From: Pseudocalidococcus sp964653145 | Lineage (GTDB): Bacteria; Cyanobacteriota; Cyanobacteriia; Thermosynechococcales; Thermosynechococcaceae | Direction of reading: 5' to 3' | NCBI GenBank assembly: GCA_964653145.1 | Contig: CAZZCG010000018.1 | Coordinates: 10,498-74,497, forward strand | Length of the DNA: 64,000 nt | Part shown: piece after piece, positions 16,530 to 24,825 of the stretch | Layout: each line of letters starts with the position of its first letter | How positions within the stretch are numbered: position 1 is the first letter of the stretch | The notes under the pieces: model-generated | What the model saw: only the letters and a program-made list of their open reading frames with translations | Databases searched by the model: none | What the model was told of the DNA's origin: nothing | Translations under genes and position numbers: made by a program

Positions 16530-16577
16530 AGTAGGCACAGATCAGAATCTGGGTTTGCTAGGGTTAGATGTAAAATA

Positions 16578-16658
16578 TGCGGATGGCGAGACTCGAACTC
16601 GCAAGGCAAAGCCACACGCCCCTCAAACGTGCGCGTATACCAATTCCGCCACATCCGC
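16578..16658 (-). tRNA. tRNA-Leu (anticodon GAG)
   Basis: An 81-nt class II tRNA on the minus strand. The acceptor stem is GCGGATG/CATCCGC, the D arm is GCG...CGC, the anticodon stem is CACGT/GCGTG with loop TTGAGGG (anticodon GAG), and there is a variable arm and a T arm with GTTCGAG. CCA is not encoded. It is the attachment site of the CAST: the element's right end begins 48 bp downstream of the tRNA 3' end, and the homing guide matches its last 17 nt. The gene remains intact because insertion is downstream. Confidence 0.95.
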
Positions 16659-16803
16659 ATTTTAGGCATCTCCTAGCATAGCCTAAAGGTCTACCTCAGT
16701 GGTGGCGGCGGGGAATGATTTTTCCAGGCCTGGAGTGATCAAAGATCAAATCCGGATCCGTTAAACGCTGGAGAGTAGGGTTCAGAATTAGCTGTGGGAA
16801 GAT

Positions 16804-17697
16804 TCAGGCCGGTTGAATATTGTTGTTCGCCCTGATCTCTGTTTGCCAAATCTGAGCGAGGCCTTCTTTGTAGGTGGGATAGCGCAGGGAGATACCCAGT
16901 TCTGATTTGATTTTAAAGTTACTGACACGGCGGGATTCTTGCCAAAATGAGGCGGCCATAGGGCTGAGGTTTGCTTCTTCCCAGGCCAAGGGCGGTGGCG
17001 GTGGCTGCTCCATTAATCGGCAGGCTTCAAGGATGAGTTGACTGGATTCCGTCGGTAAGTCATCGGCAACATTGTAAATTTCACCAGGCCGTGGCTTTGT
17101 CATCGAGGCCCAAAGAGTTTGGACAATATCTTCCACGTGGATCCGAGAGAATACGTGGCCTGGGCGGACAATGTGCTGGGCTTTTCCAGATTGTAAGCGA
17201 GCAAAAATATTTCGACCTGAACCCGGCCCGTAGATACCCGACAAGCGAAAAATATGGCTGGGTAATCCGGATGCTAAAAATTCTGCCTCGGCCTGAACTC
17301 GATGGCGGGAGCGAGTATTTTGGGGATTAACGGGCTGTGTTTCCTCAACCCAGGCCCCCAGACAGTCCCCATAGACCCCAGTGGTGGACAAATACCCAAC
17401 CCAGTCCAGGCTTCCAGACCTTAACTTCGGCAGGATATGGGAAACAACCCAATCTTCACCGTCGGGGCCTGGGGGAATACTACTTAGAATATGGGTCACC
17501 GCTTCATAGGCCCCAGGATCAAGACTCGGAGGCTCTCCCTGTCCACCTGAAAATTGATAACAGGATAAATTCGAGCCGGCTAAGTCAGGCGGGCAATGAC
17601 CAGAGCGATTGGTGATGTGGACGGCAATCCCCCGCTGCAGCAATGCCTTGGCCAATTCTGAACCGGTATAGCCACAGCCCAGGATCAAAACCCGCAT
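16804..17697 (-). CDS. NAD(P)-binding atypical SDR (YeeZ-like epimerase family)
   Basis: A 297-aa Rossmann-fold protein with an N-terminal nucleotide-binding motif GCGYTGSELA (residues 7-16) and SDR-like segments YLSTTGVYGD and SGIYGPGSGRN. The usual YxxxK catalytic pair is not visible where expected (SRHRVQAEAE), so it resembles the atypical SDR subgroup annotated as epimerase/dehydratase-like without known substrate. It lies 66 bp downstream of the desC-like gene's opposite-end neighbour region, on the same strand as the desaturase is (both minus), and is the first host gene right of the CAST attachment site. Confidence 0.75.
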   Translation of the reverse strand: MRVLILGCGYTGSELAKALLQRGIAVHITNRSGHCPPDLAGSNLSCYQFSGGQGEPPSLDPGAYEAVTHILSSIPPGPDGEDWVVSHILPKLRSGSLDWVGYLSTTGVYGDCLGAWVEETQPVNPQNTRSRHRVQAEAEFLASGLPSHIFRLSGIYGPGSGRNIFARLQSGKAQHIVRPGHVFSRIHVEDIVQTLWASMTKPRPGEIYNVADDLPTESSQLILEACRLMEQPPPPPLAWEEANLSPMAASFWQESRRVSNFKIKSELGISLRYPTYKEGLAQIWQTEIRANNNIQPA

Positions 17698-17763
17698 GGA
17701 AAGATTCTGCCAGACGAAAACAGGGTGATCACCAATCGCTAAAAAAGTTTCAGGACTTAGGGT

Positions 17764-18594
17764 CTATTCCGCCGACACGGGAACCTCTAAAACCCGCACC
17801 TTCTTCGCAAGGCCGAGAAACTGGAGAAATTGAATGGTCATCCAAGTTAGGTCAATTTCCCACCATTGCATGCCATGACGGGCCGAGTATTGATGGGCAT
17901 GGTGATTATTGTGCCAACCTTCACCAAAGGAGAGCAATGCCACCCACCAACAATTGGTTGACCGATCTTCAGTTTCAAAGGTGCGATAGCCAAACTTATG
18001 GGTAGCGCTGTTGACAAACCAGGTGGTGTGATAGACAGATACCAGGCGAACAAGGACTCCCCAAACCACAAATGGCCAGCCCCCGATGAAGTAAAGCAAG
18101 GTCGCAAAGGCCACTTGAATCATGAGAAAGTTTTCATCTAAAAAGCGGTAAAAGGGATCATCGGCAATATCTTTAGTAAATTTGGGGATTTCAGCTTCAG
18201 CCGGGACATCCCGTAACATCCACTCAAAATGGCTCCACCAAAACCCTTTACAGGCATCATGATGATCCACATTCTGGTCAGAGTAAAGATGATGATGGCG
18301 GTGTAAGCCAACCCACCAAATCGGCCCCCCCTGCATCGAAAGGGTTCCACAAAACACCAAGACATATTCAAGCCATTTGGGGACTTGGAAACTCCGATGG
18401 GTGACCAATCGATGCCAACCTAGGGTAATTCCCAGTCCGGCAGTAACCCACTGCAACACCAAGGCCAAGACCACCGCTGACCAACTAAAGGTACCTGGGA
18501 CAAATACTAATAAAAGGGATAAATGTAACAAAACCATGAAAATGGTAACCGGCCAGGATATGGGAGGCTTACTATAGTCGGAGGCAAGGGTCAT
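17764..18594 (-). CDS. desC: Acyl-lipid/acyl-CoA delta-9-type desaturase
   Basis: Integral membrane di-iron fatty-acid desaturase of 276 aa. The three histidine boxes are present: HRLVTH (residues 61-66), HRHHH (98-102) and HNNHH (near 231). Four hydrophobic segments lie around them. Family members introduce the first double bond into membrane acyl chains, which adjusts membrane fluidity with temperature. The arrangement of boxes fits the DesC group; the exact regiospecificity is inferred. Confidence 0.88.
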   Translation of the reverse strand: MTLASDYSKPPISWPVTIFMVLLHLSLLLVFVPGTFSWSAVVLALVLQWVTAGLGITLGWHRLVTHRSFQVPKWLEYVLVFCGTLSMQGGPIWWVGLHRHHHLYSDQNVDHHDACKGFWWSHFEWMLRDVPAEAEIPKFTKDIADDPFYRFLDENFLMIQVAFATLLYFIGGWPFVVWGVLVRLVSVYHTTWFVNSATHKFGYRTFETEDRSTNCWWVALLSFGEGWHNNHHAHQYSARHGMQWWEIDLTWMTIQFLQFLGLAKKVRVLEVPVSAE

Positions 18595-18927
18595 GGAAAG
18601 ATCTCATCGAATTACGCAAATTCCCTCCCAAAAGCTACTGGTCAGGAACTCTCTACGATCATTGGCTTAGATTGGAGTTTAAGTCAAGGAATCATCAGAA
18701 AGCTCCTAGACCTCCCAGAACTTCGAAAGGTTGCTGAATTATTGACAAATTCTGGAACTTAACCGGGTCTTGGAAAGATATTAATTTTTTATTAAATGTT
18801 TCAAGACACAATTTAAGTGTTCCTTAATGCTTGAATTTTTGGACGGAGCGACCTACTTCCATATTGATGTTTTGAGTCATTTGCCTTCCAATTTCGGAGG
18901 CAGGTTCACCCGGCCTGGGGATAGATA
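18595..18927. other. Intergenic region upstream of the desaturase
   Basis: A 333-bp divergent spacer between desC (minus) and the exported protein gene (plus), so both promoters must lie here. It is AT-rich around 18780-18840. I see no RNA gene or convincing operator. Confidence 0.4.
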
Positions 18928-19572
18928 ATGATGATGCGACAGTTACGAACAATCCTAGTCCAGCGAATCCATCGGCAATCTCTGCTGCTTTTGACCATTG
19001 GGTTTCAGATAGCACTGATCAACGGGGCCTGGGGCAACCCAAACTCGACGCCCTTTCAAACAAGTGGGGGTGAAATCATCTGGCCGGGGTGGCAGGGACA
19101 ACAACGCTTAACCGTCGGTTATCCCGATATTCCAAAGGTGCGCTCACTCATGGCCAACGGTTGTGGAGTCATCAGTATTACTAATACGACCACATGGCCA
19201 GCGGCACCGCAGACCCAATTTCGGATCAATGGTCGAACTCTGGCCTTCAGTGGTATCCAAACTGGGGCAGCACCACGCTGTGAACGGGGAATGAACCAAA
19301 CCGTGCCCCAATTTCGCAACCCCCGCCGCTTCAACCAAAACGTTTACATCGGTGGTTTTGAACCCCAGGCCAAGGTTGATGTGGCCTACTTAACAGTGCC
19401 AACCACCCGAACCATAACGGCCAATGCCTGTGGACTGTTAATTATTCGTTCAACTCCAGATTTTCCCAACAGCAATCTGATTGTCAATGGAGTTCAGGTG
19501 AGTCGTAAAAACCTGCCCCTTCGCCCCGCACCCATTTGCCGAGACGGTCAACTATACGTGCCGCAATCCTAG
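18928..19572 (+). CDS. Exported protein with an internal duplication, function unknown
   Basis: A 214-aa protein with an N-terminal signal peptide (hydrophobic LLLLTIGFQIALINGAWG). The mature part consists of two related modules. Module 1 (about residues 66-120) has VRSLMANGCGVISIT...FRINGRTL...APRCERG; module 2 (about 150-205) has TRTITANACGLLIIR...LIVNGVQV...APICRDG. Each keeps ANxCG, an NG turn and a late AP-x-C, so each probably holds one disulfide in the periplasm. I do not recognise the family. ATG repeats at 18928-18936 leave the exact start open. Confidence 0.65.
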   Translation: MMMRQLRTILVQRIHRQSLLLLTIGFQIALINGAWGNPNSTPFQTSGGEIIWPGWQGQQRLTVGYPDIPKVRSLMANGCGVISITNTTTWPAAPQTQFRINGRTLAFSGIQTGAAPRCERGMNQTVPQFRNPRRFNQNVYIGGFEPQAKVDVAYLTVPTTRTITANACGLLIIRSTPDFPNSNLIVNGVQVSRKNLPLRPAPICRDGQLYVPQS

Positions 19573-19640
19573 TGGAGTCTGGGGATAGTAACCGGGTATG
19601 TTTCTTTGAACTCAATTCAATCTGGCAGAATGGCCGGACA

Positions 19641-19958
19641 ATGGGAGAAGTCTGTTATTCCCTGGGGAAGAAAACGCGAAAATGCTGGCAAACCCAAGGA
19701 AAAGTTCCTGATCAGGGCCTCAATTCTGACGGAAATGACCCAAAATTCCAGTTATTAAGGGCAACGGTAATGGCTACGGTGATTTCTAAACTCGAGCAAC
19801 CCATAAGCTTTGCCTGCTTCTTTGGCCCCGTCACCTTGAGGCCTGGGATCAATCTGGCTGTGGATGACCGACAATGGCGACTTTGTAAAAATAATAATGC
19901 CGACCTTCAGCTACTTTTGAAAAAGGGCCTGGTGGAAGAATTTCTTGATCCCCAATGA
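19641..19958 (+). CDS. Possible small hypothetical protein
   Basis: A 105-aa reading frame from the ATG at 19641, in the gap between the exported protein and uvrB. Composition is plausible for a cytosolic protein (VISKLEQPISFACFFGPVTLRPGINLAVDDRQ...), but I recognise no domain and no strong ribosome binding site. The frame also extends upstream over the end of the preceding gene, which weakens the case. Confidence 0.3.
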   Translation: MGEVCYSLGKKTRKCWQTQGKVPDQGLNSDGNDPKFQLLRATVMATVISKLEQPISFACFFGPVTLRPGINLAVDDRQWRLCKNNNADLQLLLKKGLVEEFLDPQ

Positions 19959-20008
19959 ATGGCTGTTCTCAGAGCTTTAACGGGGCCTGGGTTTTAAATT
20001 AAAATCCT

Positions 20009-22006
20009 CTAATGTCCCAAGAGCTTATCTCGCAGTTGCTGAATTTGATCTCGAAACTTAGCCGCAGACTCAAACTCGAGTTTTTTAGCCGCATCTTTCA
20101 TTTGGGCTTCGAGTTGTTGAATCAGCTCTGGTACTTGGTCTAAGGATAGATCATCAACCTGGAGAACAGCCGATTCTAACTCCTGGGCATTGAGGCGACG
20201 GGACACGTCCAAGAACGCCAAAATTGCATTACTCGATTTCTTAACAATGGGTTGGGGAACAATGCCATATTTTTCGTTGTGGGCCTGCTGAATTTGGCGG
20301 CGGCGATTGGTTTCGTTAATCGCTTTCTCCATACTGTCGGTCATACGGTCAGCATACAAAATTGCCTGTCCTCGCACGTGACGAGCTGCCCGACCAATGG
20401 TTTGAATTAAAGAGCGTTCTGCCCGTAAAAACCCTTCCTTATCCGCATCTAAAATCGCCACTAAGGAGACTTCTGGTAAATCTAAGCCCTCCCGCAACAA
20501 GTTCACCCCAATCAACACATCAAAGGTACCTTTACGCAAATCATCCAAAATTTCAATTCGTTCAATGGCATTAATTTCCGAATGTAGATAGCGAACTCGG
20601 ACATGGCGATCTTGAAAATATTCTGATAAATCCTCAGCCATCCGTTTCGTTAAGGTTGTAATTAAAACCCGTTCTTTCAACTGAATCCGCTGTTGTACTT
20701 CTGCCATCAGGTCATCAATCTGTCCCGTAGTGGGTCGAACAAAAATCTCTGGATCAATTACCCCCGTGGGTCGAATAATTTGCTCAACCACCTGTTTTTC
20801 AGAGACTTCGATTTCCCAATCTCCCGGTGTGGCGGAAACAAAAATACACTGCTGCACCTTATCCCAAAATTCCGGAGCTTTCAGCGGGCGATTATCCGCG
20901 GCACTGGGCAACCGAAACCCATGATCGATTAAGACTTTTTTCCGGGCCTGGTCACCGTTATACATTCCCCGAATTTGCGGCACCGTCACATGGGATTCAT
21001 CAATGACAAGAAGCCAATCATTGGGAAAATAATCAATTAAACATTCGGGGGGTTCCCCCGCTTGGCGACCGGCTAAATGACGGGAATAGTTTTCCACCCC
21101 ATTGCAATAACCCACCTCTTGCAGCATCTCCAAGTCATAGCGAGTCCGTTGATCAATCCGTTGAGCTTCTAAAAGTTTTCCCTCAGATTCCAGCTTCAAT
21201 ACTTGTTCTTTTAACTCAGCAGCAATATCCTCACAGGCCTGGGCTAAGCGTTCAGCGGGTGTGACAAAGTGGCGCGCTGGGTAGATATTCAAGCCTTGCA
21301 AGCTTTGAATTGTTACCCCGGTAATTGGATCAATGTAGCGAATCGCCTCAACTTCATCCCCAAAGAACTCAACTCGAATTAAGCGGTCTTCATAGGCTGG
21401 GCCAATTTCTAAGACATCACCTTTAACCCGAAACCGCCCCCGTCCCAAATCCACATCATTGCGACTGTACTGAATATTCGTTAAATCTCGCAATAATTTG
21501 CGTTGATCTACTTCCTCCCCAACTCGCAACGGAATCGAGGCTTTTAAATACTCAGCAGGCATTCCCAGGCCATAGATACAGCTAATCGAAGCGACCACAA
21601 TCACATCTCGGCGTTCAAATAGAGATCGGGTGGCACTGTGGCGGAGCATATCAATTTCTTCGTTAATCGAAGCACTTTTTTCGATATAGGTGTCCGTAAC
21701 GGGAATATAGGCTTCAGGTTGGTAGTAATCGTAATAGGAGATAAAATACTCCACGGCATTATCAGGAAAAAATTCCCGCAATTCATTACACAGTTGGGCT
21801 GCTAAGGTTTTGTTATGGGCAAGAACCAGGGTAGGTCGGCCAACTTCGGCAATGGTTTGGGCAATCGTAAAGGTTTTTCCGGTTCCCGTCGCGCCTAAGA
21901 GGGATTGAAAACGATGCCCGGCCTGGATACTGGTGACCAGTTGAGCAATGGCCTGGGGTTGATCGCCAGTGGGTTGAAACGGGGCATTGATCTTAAACTC
22001 AGACAT
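20009..22006 (-). CDS. uvrB: Excinuclease ABC subunit B
   Basis: Nucleotide-excision repair helicase of 665 aa that loads on damage with UvrA and recruits UvrC. The Walker A motif GATGTGKT lies near residue 38. The beta-hairpin tip (YYDYYQPEAYIP) is near residue 91, and helicase motif VI (QTIGRAARH) is present. The C-terminal UVR domain (MKDAAKKLEFESAAKFRDQI) binds UvrC. Full length; stands alone. Confidence 0.98.
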   Translation of the reverse strand: MSEFKINAPFQPTGDQPQAIAQLVTSIQAGHRFQSLLGATGTGKTFTIAQTIAEVGRPTLVLAHNKTLAAQLCNELREFFPDNAVEYFISYYDYYQPEAYIPVTDTYIEKSASINEEIDMLRHSATRSLFERRDVIVVASISCIYGLGMPAEYLKASIPLRVGEEVDQRKLLRDLTNIQYSRNDVDLGRGRFRVKGDVLEIGPAYEDRLIRVEFFGDEVEAIRYIDPITGVTIQSLQGLNIYPARHFVTPAERLAQACEDIAAELKEQVLKLESEGKLLEAQRIDQRTRYDLEMLQEVGYCNGVENYSRHLAGRQAGEPPECLIDYFPNDWLLVIDESHVTVPQIRGMYNGDQARKKVLIDHGFRLPSAADNRPLKAPEFWDKVQQCIFVSATPGDWEIEVSEKQVVEQIIRPTGVIDPEIFVRPTTGQIDDLMAEVQQRIQLKERVLITTLTKRMAEDLSEYFQDRHVRVRYLHSEINAIERIEILDDLRKGTFDVLIGVNLLREGLDLPEVSLVAILDADKEGFLRAERSLIQTIGRAARHVRGQAILYADRMTDSMEKAINETNRRRQIQQAHNEKYGIVPQPIVKKSSNAILAFLDVSRRLNAQELESAVLQVDDLSLDQVPELIQQLEAQMKDAAKKLEFESAAKFRDQIQQLRDKLLGH

Positions 22007-22101
22007 ACCGCCAACTGCACCTGGAAAAATAAAAAACTGCTTTGATCCTAACCAAGGTTACCGAGAAGTTCTAGGTAAGGGGTAAAATAGGAAAGCTTTA
22101 A

Positions 22102-22183
22102 GCGGACGTGGCGGAATTGGTAGACGCGCTAGATTTAGGTTCTAGTACTGCAAGGTGTGTGGGTTCAAGTCCCTCCGTCCGCA
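22102..22183 (+). tRNA. tRNA-Leu (anticodon TAG)
   Basis: An 82-nt class II tRNA. Acceptor stem GCGGACG/CGTCCGC, anticodon stem CTAGA/TCTAG with loop TTTAGGT (anticodon TAG), a variable arm, T arm with GTTCAAG, and discriminator A. CCA is not encoded. Its 3' 17 nt (AAGTCCCTCCGTCCGCA) differ from the CAST guide at several positions, which explains why this leucine tRNA is not the attachment site. Confidence 0.96.
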
Positions 22184-22452
22184 TTCTTGATTCTTTTTCC
22201 CAAGGCGACTTAGTTTTTCCCGAAGCTCAAAACTTGGCTCCAGATTTGCTTCATATTGCCATTCATGGGCGAACTAAGTCGCTGTCGGCTACTAATTTTG
22301 CTCAGAGTTTTAAGGATTTTCTGTTTTCTTCCTGAGCAAAAGAGTAAATTTCAGTACCTCAGCAGGTTGAATGCCACTCCCCGACAAGTTACAGCTGTTA
22401 GGGCCTGAAGAAGATTTAAGACTCATGCTGCTTCCTGGCGAAAGAGCTGATA

Positions 22453-22986
22453 TCAGGATGATTCCAAATCCGGCAGCTTATCCACTTGGAAGTATTGATA
22501 AAACCGCTCTGTGACTTGCACCTGATAGGAACGCCCTTGGGGAGCCCGTCGTCGCCGAATAAAGCCAAACTCGAGCAGATCTTGAATATGTTGATAGGCA
22601 CTGGAGCCCCGTAACTCAACCAACTCCGACTGGAGGATTGAACCTTTTAAGGCAATTAGGGCGAGGGTTCGTTGGGCCGCTAATCCGATATCCACAGGCA
22701 CCAGGGTTTGAACCAGTTCGCGAAAGGCGGGTTGTAATTGCAAACTATACCCAGCGTCAGTTTCCAGAATTTCTAAGGCCGTGTTCCGGTGACTGTAATC
22801 TGCAATTAAATCCATCAGGGCAGTTTCCACGCTGACTCGATCCGCTTGGGCATGGGTCACCAATTCTGACAAGCTCAGGGGCTGTCCCTTCAAATACAAA
22901 ATCGCTTCTAACTTTGCTGCTAGGGAGGGATGGGCTTGGGAGTCCCCATGGAGAGAACCAGGGGCAGGGGGTTTGACTGCAGCCAT
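22453..22986 (-). CDS. scpB: Segregation and condensation protein B
   Basis: A 177-aa accessory subunit of the SMC-ScpAB chromosome condensin. Two winged-helix domains are suggested: the first around LEAILYLKGQPLSLSEL (near residue 25), the second with TLALIALKGSILQSELVELRG and FGFIRRRRAPQGR. The family signature of a conserved Arg-Gly-rich end of the second domain is visible. It begins 3 bp after the stop of the upstream PhoX-like gene on the same strand, so the two are probably co-transcribed although functionally unrelated. Confidence 0.9.
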   Translation of the reverse strand: MAAVKPPAPGSLHGDSQAHPSLAAKLEAILYLKGQPLSLSELVTHAQADRVSVETALMDLIADYSHRNTALEILETDAGYSLQLQPAFRELVQTLVPVDIGLAAQRTLALIALKGSILQSELVELRGSSAYQHIQDLLEFGFIRRRRAPQGRSYQVQVTERFYQYFQVDKLPDLESS

Positions 22987-22989
22987 GAA

Positions 22990-24324
22990 CTAGCTCCGAT
23001 TGGCCCATGGCCCCCAAATCGCCAACGTCATGCCGGGGTGGTAGATATTGACAAACATGGTTTGAGCATCGGGAGAAAAGCAAACCCCCGCAAATTCTTG
23101 ATTATTCAAAGCATTACGAGCAAAGGTATAAATTTTGCCATCGGGAGTAACACCCATCAGGCGATTCGTATCATCCGTACCATCTTCACAGACGATTAAA
23201 TCTCCAAACGGAGCCATAATCAGGTTGTCCGGATAATCTAGAACATTCCGACCGGGAGACTCCACAAAGAGCTCTAAACTCCCACCCTGATCCGCCGTCA
23301 CCCCAGGCCGGTATCGCCAAATTTGCCCAAGGCGCTTGTCTCCACCGCTGGTGGCCGTGAAGAAAATTTCACCATTGCTATAGCAAATCCCTTCACCCCG
23401 CGTAAAGGTAGCGGCCCCTGAATCAAACCCCTGGTGTCGAACCGAATCTACTTGCGGATCTGGCTCTTGGATGGTTACCCACTCAACGTCAAAAAATCGC
23501 CGCTGAGGAAATCCATCACTGGTATTGCTTTTGGGATAGCCTTTAATCCGTAATGCTTGCAGTTCACCCCCGGCCTGGAGATTACCGATTTGCCTTGGGA
23601 TAAACCGATAAAACAAGCTATCACCACGATCCTCGGTTTGGTAAATAATGTTTGTCTTCGGATCGACCGCAATTGCTTCATGTTGAAATCGACCCATCGC
23701 TTTGAGCGGAATTGGAGCAACAGGGCCAGTGGCAGTGGTCGGAATTTCAAAGTTGTAGCCGTGGGGTTTGTTAACGGGGCCATGTTGACCGGGGGTAGTG
23801 GGGGTGGACGTATTTTCTTCGCAACTGATCCAAGACCCCCAAGGTGTGGTGCCCCCTGCACAATTGCGATAGGTTCCAGCCAAGGAAACAAAATCCTTCA
23901 CTAACGTCCGTTCTGGGCTAACGATGACGGTGGTGGTTCCCCCTGGGCAGAGGGTGTCGTATTTCAGGTTCGCTGGAGCTTCCACAGGCCGATAACCACT
24001 GGGCAGGCCTGGATAAACTTCATGGTTGCGAATCAGGATTATTGTGCCGTTGGGGCCGGGAAAGGTTGCCATACCATCATGGAGCGAAGGAACCGGATAG
24101 CCATCACTCATGCGGTCACCCAACTTTGAGAGCACCCGATATTGGAAGCCGGGGGGGAGATCAATAATTCCCCGAGGATCAGGGACAAGGGGGCCAAATC
24201 CCAGGCCTTGTGGTGATTGTCCAGCCTCAGCCCGTTCGTACAATGCCCGCAGCCCCAAAGGAAACACGGCTGCCCCAGTGGACAAGGCGGCAAAGGTCAA
24301 TAGTCGGCGTCGAGATAGGGACAT
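22990..24324 (-). CDS. PhoX-family (DUF839) secreted phosphatase
   Basis: A 444-aa exported protein of the PhoX family. These are calcium/iron-dependent phosphomonoesterases translocated by the Tat pathway. The N-terminus carries a twin-arginine signal (SRRRLLTFAALSTGAAVFPLG). Family-typical segments include SLHDGMATFPGPNG, IRNHEVYPG, GGTTPWGSWISCEEN (cofactor-binding glutamates), HEAIAVDP and GEGICYSNGEIFFT. Whether it is a true phosphate-starvation alkaline phosphatase is not proven by the sequence. Confidence 0.82.
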   Translation of the reverse strand: MSLSRRRLLTFAALSTGAAVFPLGLRALYERAEAGQSPQGLGFGPLVPDPRGIIDLPPGFQYRVLSKLGDRMSDGYPVPSLHDGMATFPGPNGTIILIRNHEVYPGLPSGYRPVEAPANLKYDTLCPGGTTTVIVSPERTLVKDFVSLAGTYRNCAGGTTPWGSWISCEENTSTPTTPGQHGPVNKPHGYNFEIPTTATGPVAPIPLKAMGRFQHEAIAVDPKTNIIYQTEDRGDSLFYRFIPRQIGNLQAGGELQALRIKGYPKSNTSDGFPQRRFFDVEWVTIQEPDPQVDSVRHQGFDSGAATFTRGEGICYSNGEIFFTATSGGDKRLGQIWRYRPGVTADQGGSLELFVESPGRNVLDYPDNLIMAPFGDLIVCEDGTDDTNRLMGVTPDGKIYTFARNALNNQEFAGVCFSPDAQTMFVNIYHPGMTLAIWGPWANRS

Positions 24325-24825
24325 AAATGAAACCTAAACCTTTAAAGGGAGCAAATTTGTCACGGGATAAGTAACGGTTAGTTACAAAAGTCAGGGAAAT
24401 GTCTCAAACTCTTCACAAATCCTAGCAAGTTTAGGGATGACTTCTTTCCTAGGCCATTTGGCCCCACGACCAGAAATAAAGACTTTATAATAACAGAGCA
24501 TCTTATTGACACAATTTAGGATTTCAAGTTCCCAGTCCCAGGTTAGTTTTTTGGGCTAACACTAGTATTCGTCGCATCTCAGAACCTTCAGCCCACCAGC
24601 CAATTTCAGTTCTTGGGTCGATGCATACAGTTAATGCCTCTGCTTTGGGCAATTATCCTGCGATCTTGACAAAGTCCCAGGTTGAGTCAAATAATTTAAG
24701 CCCCAACGTTTTCTCCGATGTAAGTCCATTGGGAACGTTTAGGCTATTTTCGTCTGAACCCAGCTAACGTTTGATCACTGCCTGGCCTTACCTTAACTAT
24801 TGTTTACGTCATCCCCCTTTCCGCC
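24325..24825. other. Divergent promoter region of phoX-like and glutamate synthase genes
   Basis: A 501-bp spacer. It contains a perfect inverted repeat GTAAC-GGTTA-GTTAC (24371-24385), 47 bp from the PhoX-like start, which could be an operator. It does not fit the NtcA consensus GTA-N8-TAC (spacing is 9). A 48-codon frame (24621-24767) ends 58 bp before the glutamate synthase start; coding status is doubtful. Confidence 0.4.

Noticed and set aside
22108..22335. 75-codon frame starting in tRNA-Leu
   Set aside because: It overlaps the tRNA and has no protein-like features.
24371..24385. NtcA site near glutamate synthase
   Set aside because: The spacing is GTA-N9-TAC, not N8, and the site is much closer to the divergent PhoX-like gene.
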